DNA from: Nymphaea colorata
Lineage: Eukaryota; Streptophyta; Magnoliopsida; Nymphaeales; Nymphaeaceae
Length of the DNA stretch: 64,000 bases
Assembly: GCF_008831285.2 (NCBI RefSeq)
Contig: NC_045146.1
Location: forward strand, 3,994,001 to 4,058,000
Direction: 5' to 3'
Of this stretch, positions 1 to 16,693 are shown in pieces. Positions within the stretch are counted from its first letter, which is position 1; each line of letters opens with the position of its first letter. Below the pieces are notes generated by a model, which ran no database searches, was not told where the DNA came from, and saw nothing but the letters and a program-made list of their open reading frames with translations. Both the position numbers and the translations under genes were made by a program.

Positions 1-1145
1 ATTAGGTTCGTTGCTGGGTATTTGAATGTCTCTAGGGTGATCTTGCCGGTTTGCGGCCTGTTCGTTCGGTATTCATCTTGTCCTCCTGTCGATCTACGCT
101 GTTTTCTTGCTTCTGCTCTAGATACTCACCTTTTTATGGTAATCGTTCTCGTCGTTTTCCCTGGGCTGTAGTCGGTTTCTCGTTTTTGACGGCGGTTTCG
201 TTGACACCGCTTAGCGTTTTGTGTTTCTTCGACTAATTGGCCGTTTGTTGGCTAAGATTTTGCTTTTCTGTCTAGAGATCTCTTTTTCTTCTGAAAATGT
301 CCGTGATCTTCTGCTTCAGTGGGCGGTTTTTCGTTCTGCATGTCAGTGGTGTTCAATTCTTCACTTGAAATATCCGCTTTTTCTTGGGTCTCCTAGGGAA
401 CTGTTGTGTGGAATTAGGTCCTTTAGTAGTCAATCCACTAGATCTGGGCCTTTGTCTTCATAATTTCTTAGATCCTAGCTGCGGCTACGTTCACTGGCTG
501 GAGCACAGCAACTCGATGCGTTTCCCTTGTGACGACTTACTTACGCCTAGTTCTTGCGAGCAGCTGCAGGTTACGGCTGATGCTTCAACTTCAGTGCATT
601 CCAACTTCTTCCTTTTGTGTCACTTCTTCTTTTTGTTTGAGTGATGCGTGAGTGTTTGGGTTTCTTTATCTTTTCTAGTTCCGTTTCTCTTTTTCTCTTC
701 TTCGTTTGTTCGTAAGGAATGTGGCTGAGACGGATCGGTATTCTTTTTTAATTTTATTTTCTTGTAAAGAGTTTGTCTGTGAATTTTATCTTTTTTTTTT
801 TTCCTTTTTTATGGGGAGGAAGGGGAAGGGTCGGGTGGTCCCTTTTGGACCATGTTCATCCTGTTGCTGCTAAGAGTTACAAGTCACTCGAATTTGGTCT
901 CCATGCGACTGTTTGATTTTGGTCGTGTTGGGTGTGTTTATGCTACTTAATCTCGAGCATAGGTTTGCTGTGTCATTGTTTTCTAAGAGGGTTTCTGTGT
1001 TAAAAACTAAAAAAATATCTATCATTTGATTAGGTGTTTTAGTTTGGCAATCTTTTCCTTATTCTCCTTTCTGTCTTCAATGACTTCTGACTTCTAATAT
1101 GTTCTTCTTTCCTTTTCCTGATTAAATATTTCTCCTGGACCACAG
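1..1145 (+). other. 5' region / leader intron of the GSK3-like kinase gene
   Basis: T-rich, pyrimidine-tract-rich sequence without convincing coding potential. It ends in a good acceptor (ccacag) directly before the first recognisable kinase exon. The exon it feeds starts in phase 0 in the middle of the conserved N-terminal segment, so at least one short upstream coding exon with the initiator Met is needed. I could not find an ATG exon with a phase-0 donor here. The region is probably a long intron, perhaps with 5' UTR, and the start codon may lie outside the window. Confidence 0.5.
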
Positions 1146-5892
<4,747 letters not shown>

Positions 5893-7120
5893 GGGATCAG
5901 ATGCCTACACTGGTTTTTATGTCCGTGGCGGCTGGAAGAGGTTTCCATGTCAATTGCATGTTTGTATCTTAAAGTGCCAGCTTCGTGTGTATGGCAGAGT
6001 GTAACCATAGGCAGTGCTTCAGTCTGTAGTAGGTTTGCACGTGCTGCAGATTGGCTGTCATGGTGTGGCCTTTGTATATTGCTCTGTTCAGGGAAAGTTA
6101 ATCTGAACAGGGAGGAGGTGTATGTAACAATGCGGTCTAAGAGAAAATCATAGCTTTTGGAGTTAAAGAGGATCTGCTTGTCATCTCAGGACCTCTACAC
6201 GGTGAAATCCGAAACCACGGTTGATCTTTTGTTTTCCCTTCGTTATGACTAAGTAGTAATCTTAATGCAGTCTTCAAACTCGAACTCATTATTTTGTGTA
6301 TATTTTCCCTAACCGTGATTTTTGAAGCTGAAGAAGCTGAGAAAAGTACGGTTGCTCCTAGTCAATATTCTGTCTTGATTTTCCAAGTCCACCAAGAATT
6401 ACATACGCTGGAAAGCGATGCAGGTTATTATGTTCTCTTATTTTCATCTGTTCCAATGATTTTGTGCAGGGGCCTCTCTTTTTTTAATATATATTTGTCT
6501 GGCTTTCACTCCGTGCATGCAGCAGTTCATGCTCTGTTAGCTTGTAGATTCACTTCTGCAGTGGTTTGACAGGGCCTGTTATGAGTCGTGTACTACTGAA
6601 AAATTCTCTGTGATCCACACCTTCTGACCAACCAACGAAAGAGAAACAACGTTTGGCCAACTTGTTTCCAACTTGGACCTTGTCATTGAGTTCCAGCCAT
6701 TGCTTTTCTGTCCCCTTCTTGATGTGGTCCTGTGGTTTCTATCTGTAGCGTGTCTGGTCCAATCCTGTATTTATCTGATCTTCATCCAAAGACAGCAAGA
6801 ATTGGCCTGTTTCCAGCCTAGGGACACCGACTTGCTTGCCTGCGTGCCTCATATATCAGGTGGACCCATTGGTTATTCGGTTGGATGCGTGTTGGCTGGG
6901 TCTGTGTTGGACCCACTTGCATGTGAAGTGTGTGTGGATGTCTTGGATGCATCACGTTCTATGGTGGTTGGGGCGCCTGTCAACATTCTTTTTAAATTTT
7001 TTTATTTTCTCCATCTTGATGAGGCATGTTCGGTGGTCTATTGCCAATGATAGCTTATAGTAATAAATGGTACCCGATGTGCCGGGTCTTTTTCTGTATT
7101 TCAGGGCATGTTTTTACGAG
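5893..7120 (+). other. 3' UTR and downstream flank of the kinase gene
   Basis: Follows the kinase TAA. The first few hundred bases are plausible 3' UTR. A candidate polyadenylation signal AATAAA lies at 7062-7067, but earlier ends cannot be excluded. Short open frames here show no family resemblance. Confidence 0.4.
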
Positions 7121-8914
7121 CGACAATTGTAAATTCATCATGATAAAAAAAAAGAAAAGAAAAAAGTGATGTGTGTATCTGTTGCTTTCCTTGGTGAGTT
7201 ATGGATTTCGAAAGTAGCATTCCAAGTAATTTCGGCAAGTAAATTACTCGTCTTTAATTTATGGATCTCTCGTCATTTTTTTCGTATTATTTGATCCAGG
7301 AATTGACTCCGGATTGTCATGAACGCCCTTTTGGTGCTGAACTCTTGTCCACCTTGAACTTGAAAACTCTAAGCTGAATTTCCTAGCCGGTTGGATTAAA
7401 CTCTTGTTGGCAATTGGTAGGTACAATAGTAGATCCAACAGTCTGTGCAAGAACAAAAAACCTTGATCTCATCTTTGCTTAGCTTGTTTGTTTCAAACTA
7501 TCGTAAAAAATTATTATCTTGCCAGAAAAGCGGTTATTTCTTTGGTTGGACGAAAGAAATATCCCAAAAATGACTTTTGGAAGGGATCATTACTAAAGAC
7601 ACTTAAATTTGTTCCCGTATTCCTTTTGATGGCAAAGTGGCGTTCCATCTGACCTCAATTTCACTTTCTTCGCCAAATTTACGTCTTATGCACTTAACCA
7701 TCTCTCATAAAAATTTTTTTTTTCCCTCACGGTGAAATGATAGAAGCTTTTGAAGGCTGCGCTGCATATGCCTCACAAAAATTTCGTGCATATGATTATA
7801 GCCATTCGCTCGTAGCTCCTGAGGCAATGTTGAAGGTCTAGATTTTCCAAAGTTGTATTTTATTGTCATTGGTCCAAGTTCCCCTTTCAGGTACCTCTAA
7901 CCTACATAAGAATGGCCCGAGAAAATCCTAACAAACTAAAAGTAAAACTTCGTAGGGTGTTTTTACCTTTGCTTTATTCCTATTGTGGACTTTATTTCTC
8001 TCAGACTTCGTTATTGCTAATCTTGGTGCCTGCCATAAGCAAGCATCAAAGCCAAAAACTGCAACAAGAAAAAGCTGCAAAAAGTGCTCGTACATTGGAC
8101 AAGGTAATAGCTTAATTCTTAAAGTTGGTAAAGTGATGATAAAAGATAGGTGGAAAAAGGAAAGACGTGACAACATTTTTTGGTCTTTCTCTTTCCAATG
8201 GAAAAGTTATAAAGAAAAGAGAGATGGGTTGCTTCAAGGGTTACGTCAGGCTAGGGGCCTGTGAAAAGTTAGGCATCTAAGTCCAATTCCCATGGATGCT
8301 CTACCTCTTAGTCTTAGTCTTAAATGGTGGGACATGGTACTTAAGTTGAAAGGTGCTTCGTTGTCATTGCTGATGTCTATATAACTCAAGATTCCAAAAG
8401 CAAAGGGAATTCGGAGTGTTTTTTTTTTTTTTTCTGAGGTGGGGTTGGTGGTGAGGTGGTGGTGGAAGCGAGGAAGGATTTCAGGTATCTTTTCCTTAGT
8501 GGTGGGTTGTTAACCTCTTGCTCACCTGGAAAGAGGGATGAGTCATTTTTTGATAGAATCAGATAATTGACTTATTCATCCACACTTTTAAGGGGAAGAG
8601 TAAAAGCAATGTTTTTGGAGAGAAAAGGACCTTGAGCAGACCCTTGTAAAACCCTTGAGATGAAGATAAACGTCCAACATGTAAGACTTGTGGTCAATAG
8701 CATAATACAATATTTGATCCCTTTTCCTATCCTTAACTTTGGAAGGATCTCCTTTCGTGCTTTTGTACAATTTCTCATATTAACCATGACTTGTGCGCTG
8801 CCTCCGGTGCTTGAAAAAGATTTTCCTATTTTCATGTAAAAAGTTGGTGACTTGTGCTTAGGGCCATACGTTAATGAAAACAACTCAAATTACAAGGGTT
8901 TCAAAAGAAAAACA

Positions 8915-9190
8915 TAAGGTTGTGTTTGTTAGCCTCAGATCTTAGAACAAAGGCTGCATCAAAAGGTGTATTATGGGAGATCCTCAGTTTAAACAAACAG
9001 GGAATCTTAATAGCATGAATTTTAAATCTATGTTACATGTTAAAAACCATGAATTTAAGGTTGGATTTGGTGTTTGGGGGGGGGGGGGGGTAGGTGGTGG
9101 GGGTTCTGATCTTAAATTTATTGATCTGAGATCCTAGGATCTCAAATCATCGTGGATTTCAGATCCCCTGTGAAACAAATACAACTTAAA
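8915..9190. repeat. MITE-like repeat, family shared with 43450-43700
   Basis: Starts with a GTTGTGTTTGTTAGCC-type end and closes with sequence whose reverse complement (GTTGTATTTGTTTCAC) partly mirrors it. Both copies in the window share internal words such as 'gatctgagat' and 'ctcaaatca'. Boundaries and target duplication are not resolved. This copy carries the 15-G run. Confidence 0.4.
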
Positions 9191-10439
9191 GGACTCATGC
9201 ATTTGGATCCTTTTTTTTTTTAATTTCTATTTACATTAAAATTTGAACTTGAACTTGGATCTTTCTAAAGGTTAAAGTTTTTCTAGGGCTTCTCTAACTT
9301 GATTTAAATTTTAAGTGGTTGTTAGACGTTGTATGGAAGGTTGATGATTGTCAGGAGAAACTGAATTAATTTTCTTCACAAGTCTGCCCTTTTATTATTC
9401 GTTTGTCGTTCCACATGGCCTAAGAGGGGGCAGATAGCTAGCTTTTCTCGTGAAGATGATTAAACTTATCTTGATTCGTTAACCGTTTCATTAGTTGCCT
9501 CCGTCATCATCCAAGGGAAGCTTCTTGTATCTGCGTGAAATCTTCACTTTGAAACATCTACTATTAACTGAAACAAAGCCTTTGTCTGCCGAGGCTGGAC
9601 TGTTGAAGTTTCTGTTATGTCAACAACTGTTGCTGTAAAAAGCCAAGATTTCAGCTTGAGCTTCTCCTTTGAACTAATTCCAGAAAATAACTGTGATATT
9701 TTGACTGCGTTAGCTTGCCTTAACTTCAATTTTGGTTTTGGCAACACCATGAGTTGGGAATTATGTACCAGCAAAAGTTACAATAACCCTTACCTCAATA
9801 CCTACGTGTAGATGATGATATTAATTACTACTTTTCTTAACCTTCATCATCCCTGCTTGTGCCGTTTCCCTTGTTCAAATGATCTTTTCACATTCCTCTA
9901 CCTTCTATCTCTATGCCCTTAGAACAAATGTGCTTCACTGTTCTCTTTATATTTATATTTGTGTGAGTAATGACCTGCAAATTCTGATTGTTGTTCAATC
10001 TTCACTTTTGGAGAATGTTGCATGTACACACTCGTCAACTATGATCTAAAGAATTTTTTACAATTCAACTCTCCCTTAGCACAGATCTTTGGGTTATGAA
10101 AAGGTTTACAAGTATTATCATATTTATCTCCAGCTGCACTCTGTGCAGTATTTCTACTTCTTGCAGGTAGATTGTTGTTTCTAGTACCACTGCCAGCTTT
10201 CTCTTTTGTAATACAATCATTAGCCTTCTCATGGTTTTCTTCTAGGCTATCAATACTGGGTTTGTTGTTGTATTCAACTAATTGGTCTCCAGATATCCGG
10301 TTAACACCCCTTTTTGAGCTCCCATATTGAAGATAAGGTTGACGTTACCCCATGCAAAGAAAATGAGTTTGCAATAGAGGTTTAGTCAAGCTTCTCCCTT
10401 GACAAGATTCTCATGAACAAGATGTAGACATATATTTGA

Positions 10440-10617
10440 CACATAGGGACTTTTTGGCACTAGTAACAGATTGATACTATCCAATGAATCTATTCTAGAA
10501 ATTGAAGCAGCATTATGGAAAACTATATTACATGGTTTCAGAATCTGCACTAAATTTTGGGGCAAATTTACTAGATAATAACAATCTGTTGTTGGCACTA
10601 AACGACCTCATAGTTCT
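10440..10617. repeat. MITE-like inverted-repeat element
   Basis: The left end reads TTTTTGGCACTAGTAACAG. The right end, reverse complemented, reads GTTTAGTGCCAACAACAG, an imperfect terminal inverted repeat about 180 bp apart. Related ends occur near 48070-48370 and 52905-53040. ATAG flanks both sides but is too short to prove a target duplication. Confidence 0.4.
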
Positions 10618-11467
10618 CTTTTTGTCAAGCTTCTCATGAACAAGATGTATGTCTCAATGTGTTCATAAGGATTATGATGAACTGGTTGGATGGCCAAACA
10701 TGAAGTTACACCATAATAATTGGGTTTTTCTACTTTACCCTTCATGATGAACTATTTCAAAACTTATTGAACCTACATCACTTTAGCTATGGCAATATCT
10801 GACAAGAGCTAAGTCACATAGGTACAGGACAGGTTCTGGGGTGAGTATGAAGAAATGAGTACTGGTATGGTGAATTGAGAAAATTTGGGTACGTGGGTAC
10901 CACGATTTTAGAAAAGTTTGAGTGAACAACATATATATATACACAAGTGTGTGTGTGTGTGTGTCTATATATATAAGACAAATTTAAAACAAAATCACCC
11001 AATAATTTCACCGTTTTTACCATGTTTACCACGTAACGACGAGTGAAAATTTCCTCTGTTCCATGCACCTTGAAACTTTTTTAAGGTTAACTAATGCCTC
11101 CTAAGAGATAGATAGTTCAGAATTTTCCTAGAAACTGTTTTCGTACGAGAAATGAAATCAGCACCTTGGAAGGGATACAATTGATCAAATAAATTATAGT
11201 GCTGAAAGCAGGTGTCCAGAATTTGACTATAACATTTCCTCGGCCGTCATAGAGATATTGTGTTGCCACTAAACAACTAAATTTTGTTTTGCAGCATATA
11301 CGCATGTTTAATGCTAATCCCAATTTGAGCAAAATATATCTTTAAAGCGTGAAAATCACCTCAATCAAACTTGGAGTCTTGCATTTCTTACTTATTTGAA
11401 ATTGAATTGAGGTTAGGAAGGATCCTTACCTTTCACATAAATAATGAATCAGTAAGATCAGAAGTAT

Positions 11468-11577
11468 CTCAAAAGAGATAACCATACATCAAAATCAGCA
11501 TACATATAAGGATTGGTCCTTGGTCTCAAAAGAGATAACCACATCAAAATCAGCATACATATAAGGATTGGTCCTTA
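11468..11577. repeat. Tandem duplication of about 57 bp
   Basis: Two adjacent copies of a segment beginning ctcaaaagagataacca and ending aaggattggtcctt. The second copy lacks three bases. It lies in intergenic DNA. Confidence 0.8.
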
Positions 11578-12511
11578 GTCGGGGTTCATACTTCCATTAA
11601 GCATTATCTTACAAGCTGGCAAAGGTTTTGAAACATCCTGATTACAGTGACATGAAACGTGAAGAATTTTACTAAGGGAAAACAGAGGAGGCTCTACATT
11701 GAATTAGGGAGAGATCAGAAATGATTACCTCTTCCTTCAAGAAGGCGCATGACCAACTATAGAAAATTCAGATATAATTACGTTCTTTATCCATGATAGT
11801 TCTTTTGGCATTTTTGCAATCAACTAGAAAATGATAGCCAACTTCATTTCTTACTGAAGAACCAATTCTCCACTAATAATCTTACTGGTAATCGCTCTCT
11901 TCCTTTTTCATTACTCTTATTGTTGATATCAGTTTTATTGTCCTCCTGAACCATAGCAGCTCAAAAAACTGACAAATTGTAAACATACGACTTCAATTTT
12001 TTTGAATGAAACAGAAAGATAAAACTCTTGATTTTCTGAAAGAGAAGTTCTAGTCACGATTTTCCTTTTAAAACCCGAACTTGAGATATTGCACAGCGAC
12101 AGAACGGGGCATGGTTTTACTGTTCACTAATCGCCATGTATACGATTTACTCGTCCAAAACATGTTTAGAGACTCTCACCAAACTAGGGGTCTGATGCAC
12201 TTTGCAAAGTGAAAATTGCAGACTACAGAACGAATTTCAACACCTACTCCCAGACACTATTGTCAATTAATATTTGCAACGCCTTACTGCCAAAAAGAGT
12301 ATTCGCAATTTTGCAAGCCTTGTATGCGTTATTCCTGATTCTATGACAGAAACGTACGATTTTGGTGGATCCGTAGACTATTCACCGATTTCGTTTGATG
12401 GCCTGGAAAAATACTATTCACTTAGAAAAAAAATTCAAAATTTCAAAATTTTTCCATTCCAACAAACACAGAAAAAAATTTTCGACCGTTGAGGTCGATT
12501 CCGAACATATT

Positions 12512-12561
12512 TTTCCGGAAAAATATTTCCAGCTGGATAGACGGAAATATTTTTCCGGAAA
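12512..12561. repeat. Perfect 19-bp inverted repeat (hairpin) upstream of the 12.7 kb gene
   Basis: Arms 12512-12530 and 12543-12561 (TTTCCGGAAAAATATTTCC and its exact complement) enclose a 12-nt loop. It sits about 140 bp before the chosen ATG. It may be the core of a decayed MITE: a cgtttgatggcc word lies to the left and acggcccgtt to the right, resembling the GTTTGATGG ends of other elements in this window. Confidence 0.8.
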
Positions 12562-12700
12562 TTTTTTACGGCCCGTTGGGCACTCTCCGCTCTCCCGACC
12601 GCCTCTTCCTTCCGTCTCACGCGAGAGCTTCTTCCTCGCTTCCTGGTTTCGTCTGACCTTCCTCGCTTCCTGGTTTCGTCCGACCAGTAGAGCTCCGAGG

Positions 12701-14275
12701 ATGTGGAGTCTCTCCTCGCTACTACATTCTGTCCTCCCGTGCCATGCAGCTGAACGCTGCGGCAGCCCTCGTCCTCTCCACTCTTCCGCTACCATAGCCA
12801 CCAGGCCTTACACTTATTCCTTCTCTCCGTCAATCGCTCCTGCCATTGTTGGCAGGGCGCGATGCCTCTATGTCAATGCTACGAGGAAGAAGGAAGGAGC
12901 CAGAATGCGGACCCACTACGTAGATGTCGAGTTGGGTAATGATGATGATGATGGTTTTGATGATTTTGATGAAGAAGGGGAAAATGAGGATGTTGGTGGT
13001 AGTGATGATGGCGAGCTATTGCCATTTGACAAGATGAGGAGTTGGCTGGAGAAAAGGCCCCGGGGGTTCGGCGAAGGGAAGAGGTATGAAACGAGTCTGG
13101 AAGGCCAGCTCCTCCAGGAGATTGAACAGAGTCGGAAAGCCCAAGAGGTGAACCTCAACAATCTGAAGAGCAACAAATCGAAATCTGAGTCAATGAAGCA
13201 ACCCTTGAAGCAGCAGCAGGATGGTATTTTTTTTTTCACCAATTTCTTATAATTTTGCTTTAGAAGGTAGCTTACACTGTCAATTTTTTGTATCATCGTT
13301 GGTATGTTTGGTTTTATCGGGTTGGGCTTTTAACTTCTTACCCTTTGCAGTTCATATGGACGTCACTGTACTTCTCATTTGGAAATTTTTGTTTCTGATG
13401 ACTATTGGAATGTCTACAAGCTTGAATTTGCGGCATCTGCTAGACTGCTACTTGCGTTTTCTCTTTCACCTTGCTGTACATATGCCTATATGGTTCAAGT
13501 TCTGGCATTCTTCTGTTACATCTTTCTAGAAACACCGGTAGAACTTATGAGGCCTCAGAGCTGTAACCTGCCAAATCCGGTGGTATGCTCATCTTGTCGT
13601 CGGGTGCTTTCCCGGAGCAGATATTTCAATTCAGAGACTTGTCTAAACCATCCATTGAAGCGAAGAAATGCATACGATTCTCTTTTTAAATATGTTTGAA
13701 CTTTACCAGTGCATGTCCTTGCATACCAATTTGATTTCGTCTGTTTGTTAATGTTCAACGTGGTTCTATATTTTCTGTTTGTAAAATTGTTCCATTTGTT
13801 CATTTCTGCATAGAATTTGGGCAACCTGGATGTTTTGATATGACTGACCTTGCGTAAACATTTGTCGTAATCAGCTGTTGTTGATTCTGTTGTATGTAGG
13901 TTCCTTGAACTATATTCTGGGCAGACTGTCGTCTTTGGTAAAATGGAGAAACAAATTTCATGTGATGCTTTGAAGCCAGACAGCCTTCCCAAGTCTGGTT
14001 CTGGATCAGCACAGAGCAATGTTAGATATAGTCCACGATTAAAGATTGCAGATTTGGACACAAAAGTTAGTGGAAGTGAGTCTACGAATCTTCCCATGGA
14101 ACCATCATATAGAAGTGAGATTGAAGACCCTGCAGGAACCATAACTCCTGCTGGAAACTCTGATAAGGAGGATATTGATAGCGAGAGTGGAGACGGCATC
14201 ATCCAATATGTCAACACCAAGGAAACAAAAGAAGATGCAGATCAGAAAGAAGCAAGTGAAAGGCCCAAAACCTGA
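12701..14275 (+). CDS. Organelle-targeted protein with RRM-like C-terminal segment, gene model incomplete
   Basis: Two convincing coding parts. Exon A, 12701-13223, begins with an Arg/Ser/Ala-rich, Asp/Glu-poor leader (MWSLSSLLHS) typical of mitochondrial or plastid import. An acidic Asp/Glu stretch follows, then MRSWLEKRPRGFGEGKRY and a basic Lys/Gln-rich end; the donor is atg|gtattt. Exon B, 13900-14275, after acceptor tgtatgtag, reads FLELYSGQTVVFGKMEKQIS, which resembles the last strand of an RRM-like fold in plant proteins with this N-terminal block, then an acidic Ser/Glu-rich tail to TGA. Exon A ends in phase 1 and exon B needs two preceding bases, so direct splicing breaks the frame. 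At least one intervening exon, expected to hold most of the RRM, should lie in 13224-13899, but I cannot recognise it. The gene may be a decayed copy or have a divergent exon. The open frame continues upstream to 12395, but that part is the AT-rich hairpin region, so I use the ATG at 12701. Confidence 0.6.
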
Positions 14276-15398
14276 GAAGGGGTTGAAATCACTGAAGGTC
14301 CTTGGTTCTGCAAGCAGGTGCTGTTATGCCATGAACAGATAGCTTTATTTAGGTGCATGTTGAATATGTTTTTCAAGTTCACTACAGAGCATGTTTTTCA
14401 CAGACATTTTTGTGAAAGTGCAGATTGAAGATCAGGGAAAGAGCTGTTCTAACAGATGTATTCTCAAAGTATGGAGCAAATACTCCTTCATCCATGTAAT
14501 CACAATGCATCTCTAATGAGATACTGGCTGAAGCCCTAACACCCCGAGGTGGACACGTTCACTACTCCATCTATTAACTATGCTCCAAGGGGGGACAAGA
14601 GTTGGTCAGGTAGTATGTCTGTTCCCTACTTCTCGTCTTTAAAATCGTTATAATATCTGCGGTGTTAATTGTTTGTTTTAGACTAAGTTGCAAGCTTGTA
14701 AAGCTTGAAACATTCATCTTGCTGCTGGCCCTTGTCCTGTTTAATAGTTCCCTTAGTTGTACCCTATGCTGCAACATTGCTTTTCTTTCCTCTTCTTCAT
14801 TGACATTGAATAACTAAACCTTGTAAAATTATCTTGTCGACAATAAAAAAGAGACTGCTGATATGCCTTCCAGGCTCAACACTTGTATCATCCATATTTT
14901 GCACTTGTTGCTTTCTCTGCAGAAGTTTGTGCCTGCTTTTGGACCGCCTTGTCAAGAAGGTCACAGTTTACACTTTGCAGTTTATTCCAAATGTGGTTCT
15001 GTTATGCGGTTGATCTGTACTTCCTATGGTCTTATTTTGCAGATGGATTTTGGTATGGAACTCACAAAACAAAGGAAAGAATTTACAAGTGGAAATCTAG
15101 AAATATATTTCTGTACCATCAAACTCAGAAATATAGAATCGGAAATATATTTCTGAGTCATCACACACACACCAAAATTGGAATTGGAAATATTTTTCTC
15201 ATTTCATTTTTCCATTTCTTATATTTCCAGAAATATATTTCCAGAAATAAGGCCATCAAACGGCCCCTAAATTATTTGCCAAAAATACATGTAGCCATTT
15301 CACCGATAAGTATTATTCTTCAGAAAAATCGGCATTACCTTGTGTTCGCAAGAGAGTTTTGTGGCTATAAAGACAAACGGCAACCATTGATCCCATTA
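14276..15398. other. Intergenic / UTR sequence between two genes, with a GTTTGATGG-type repeat end
   Basis: No coding family recognised. From about 15100 to 15270 the sequence is full of aaatatttcc/ggaaatattt words and ends in ggccatcaaacggcccc. Its reverse complement (GGGGCCGTTTGATGGCC) matches the terminal style of the TIR elements at 43.7 and 50.1 kb. The opposite end was not located. Confidence 0.5.
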
Positions 15399-16127
15399 TC
15401 AAAGCCTTGAAGTTGTTTTCTTCGCGATGCCGATCACCAGCCCTAAGCCTCCAGCGAGCTCCGGGAACGCCGCCGTCCGGATTGACGCGTATACCTTCCC
15501 GTCCCAACCCCGTCCCGCCAGATCTTCTGCCAGCCGGACCGCCTCCGCCACAGCCTCACCGGAGTCCGCCGCGGCAACCTGAATGATCCTTGCATCCAAG
15601 GCCTCTCCGGCGGTGAACCGCCGTGACCGAAGGACGATGTCCCGGAGCACGGCCGGAGACGGCGACTTCGCCCGGATAAGCGCCATCATGTAGTCTACGA
15701 ACGGAAGCCCGATGTCGAGCTCGCTCATGTAAAGGAATCCTCGGTCCCTCCGCATCACGATGTAGTCGTGGGCGAGCGCCAGCATGAAGGCGCCGGCCGC
15801 GGCGTGGCCGGTGATGGCGGCGATCGTCGGCATCGGGAGGGAAACCAGGGAGGCGACGATGGATCGGTGCTTGTCGACCATGAGGTTGAGGCGTTGCTGA
15901 AAGGAGGCGGCAGACGACGGCCCCGAACGCGCCCAGGCGAGGTCGAATCCATTGGAGAAGAACTTGCCGGTGCTGGTGGTGACGAGCGCAGAGCCCGAAG
16001 AGGATTCCGATCGAATCCGGTCGAGGGCGGATTTGATAGAGTCCAGGACGTCGGGGCTCAGGCGGTGCTCGTCGTCACCACCGAGCGTGAGGATCCAAAT
16101 CCGGCCGCGCTTCTCCAGAGAACACAT
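15399..16127 (-). CDS. Peroxisomal delta3,delta2-enoyl-CoA isomerase (crotonase family)
   Basis: 242-residue single-exon protein of the plant ECI group. These enzymes shift cis/trans-3 double bonds to trans-2-enoyl-CoA so that unsaturated fatty acids can enter peroxisomal beta-oxidation. The start at MCSLEKRG is chosen because that N-terminus is conserved in plant ECI proteins; the upstream in-frame extension is translated CT repeat. Crotonase features: FFSNGFDLAWA (CoA/oxyanion region, about residues 54-64), then PMPTIAAITGHAAAGAFMLA (second oxyanion-hole Gly), then RDRGFLYMSELDIGLPF, where the Glu of SELDIG is the likely catalytic acid. The C-terminus is Ser-Arg-Leu, a canonical PTS1 peroxisome signal. 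Length is close to the family's usual 240. The GC content is far above the flanks and there is no intron. A CT repeat abuts the ATG in the 5' UTR. Isomerase rather than hydratase activity is inferred from overall similarity. Confidence 0.92.
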   Translation of the reverse strand: MCSLEKRGRIWILTLGGDDEHRLSPDVLDSIKSALDRIRSESSSGSALVTTSTGKFFSNGFDLAWARSGPSSAASFQQRLNLMVDKHRSIVASLVSLPMPTIAAITGHAAAGAFMLALAHDYIVMRRDRGFLYMSELDIGLPFVDYMMALIRAKSPSPAVLRDIVLRSRRFTAGEALDARIIQVAAADSGEAVAEAVRLAEDLAGRGWDGKVYASIRTAAFPELAGGLGLVIGIAKKTTSRL

Positions 16128-16149
16128 CTCTCTCTCTCTCTCTCTCTCT
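16127..16149. repeat. CT microsatellite in the leader of the isomerase gene
   Basis: A run of CT dinucleotides adjoins the initiator ATG of the minus-strand isomerase gene, so the transcript would carry GA repeats just before the start codon. Such runs are common in plant 5' UTRs. Confidence 0.85.
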
Positions 16150-16693
16150 GGGATGAGGGAAGACTTAGACAAGAAAAGAAGCGGAACGATTGTTAGTGTT
16201 TTGAGACCATGGTGGTGCATTAATTTCGGTGATGATATGGTCAAAGACTAAAATATTTTTAAATAAAAATTAAAAATAAAAAAGTAAAAAATATTACTCT
16301 TTTAACCAATTATCAAAATATCCTTCTCTTATTTATTATTTATTATGCACAGTGCGCACGGTACACGCAACTTTTTTCATTCCATTTCTTGCTATAACAT
16401 TCGATATTTTCACAATGTCAATGTGTTCTGTAGGGTCCAAATTTTTTTTCAACACTCGAAGAAATTGAACAAGCGCTTCCACACTCAATGAAGTTCAACG
16501 ATACTCGCACCGCACACAGGAAGAAAACATGCAGCCAAACAGGTATGATACTATCATGCATGAGGGTCTCCACGGTTCACCACATGCACGGTTCCAGCTA
16601 CTATTGTTATTTTGTCATATATTATCACTCATATTATGGCACAACTTATCCCAACTCTCGCCATCACATTTTTCTAGTGTGTGGCATTGATAT

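Larger units (their letters stand above)
7121..12360. other. Intergenic, AT-rich, with MITE-like repeats
   Basis: No gene recognised. It contains a 15-G homopolymer at 9076-9090, a TA/GT microsatellite near 10929-10975, a 57-bp tandem duplication at 11468-11577 and two MITE-like repeats listed separately. A minus-strand open stretch at 8572-8883 reads through but matches no family I know. Confidence 0.6.

Noticed and set aside
8572-8883. Minus-strand 103-residue ORF
   Set aside because: I could not match it to any family and two overlapping frames are equally open. It may be a gene fragment, but there is no support.
12395-12700. Upstream in-frame extension of the 12.7 kb gene
   Set aside because: This part encodes Lys/Phe-rich sequence from AT-rich DNA and a hairpin, whereas the ATG at 12701 begins a typical organelle-targeting leader.
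13555-14220. 221-residue open frame on the minus strand
   Set aside because: It lies opposite the last exon of the plus-strand 12.7 kb gene and its intron. It has no domain-like pattern, while the plus strand shows a coherent exon with splice site and stop.
16128-16244. N-terminal extension of the isomerase (39 residues)
   Set aside because: It ends in translated CT repeat (EREREREM) and the conserved N-terminus MCSLEKRG begins at 16127.
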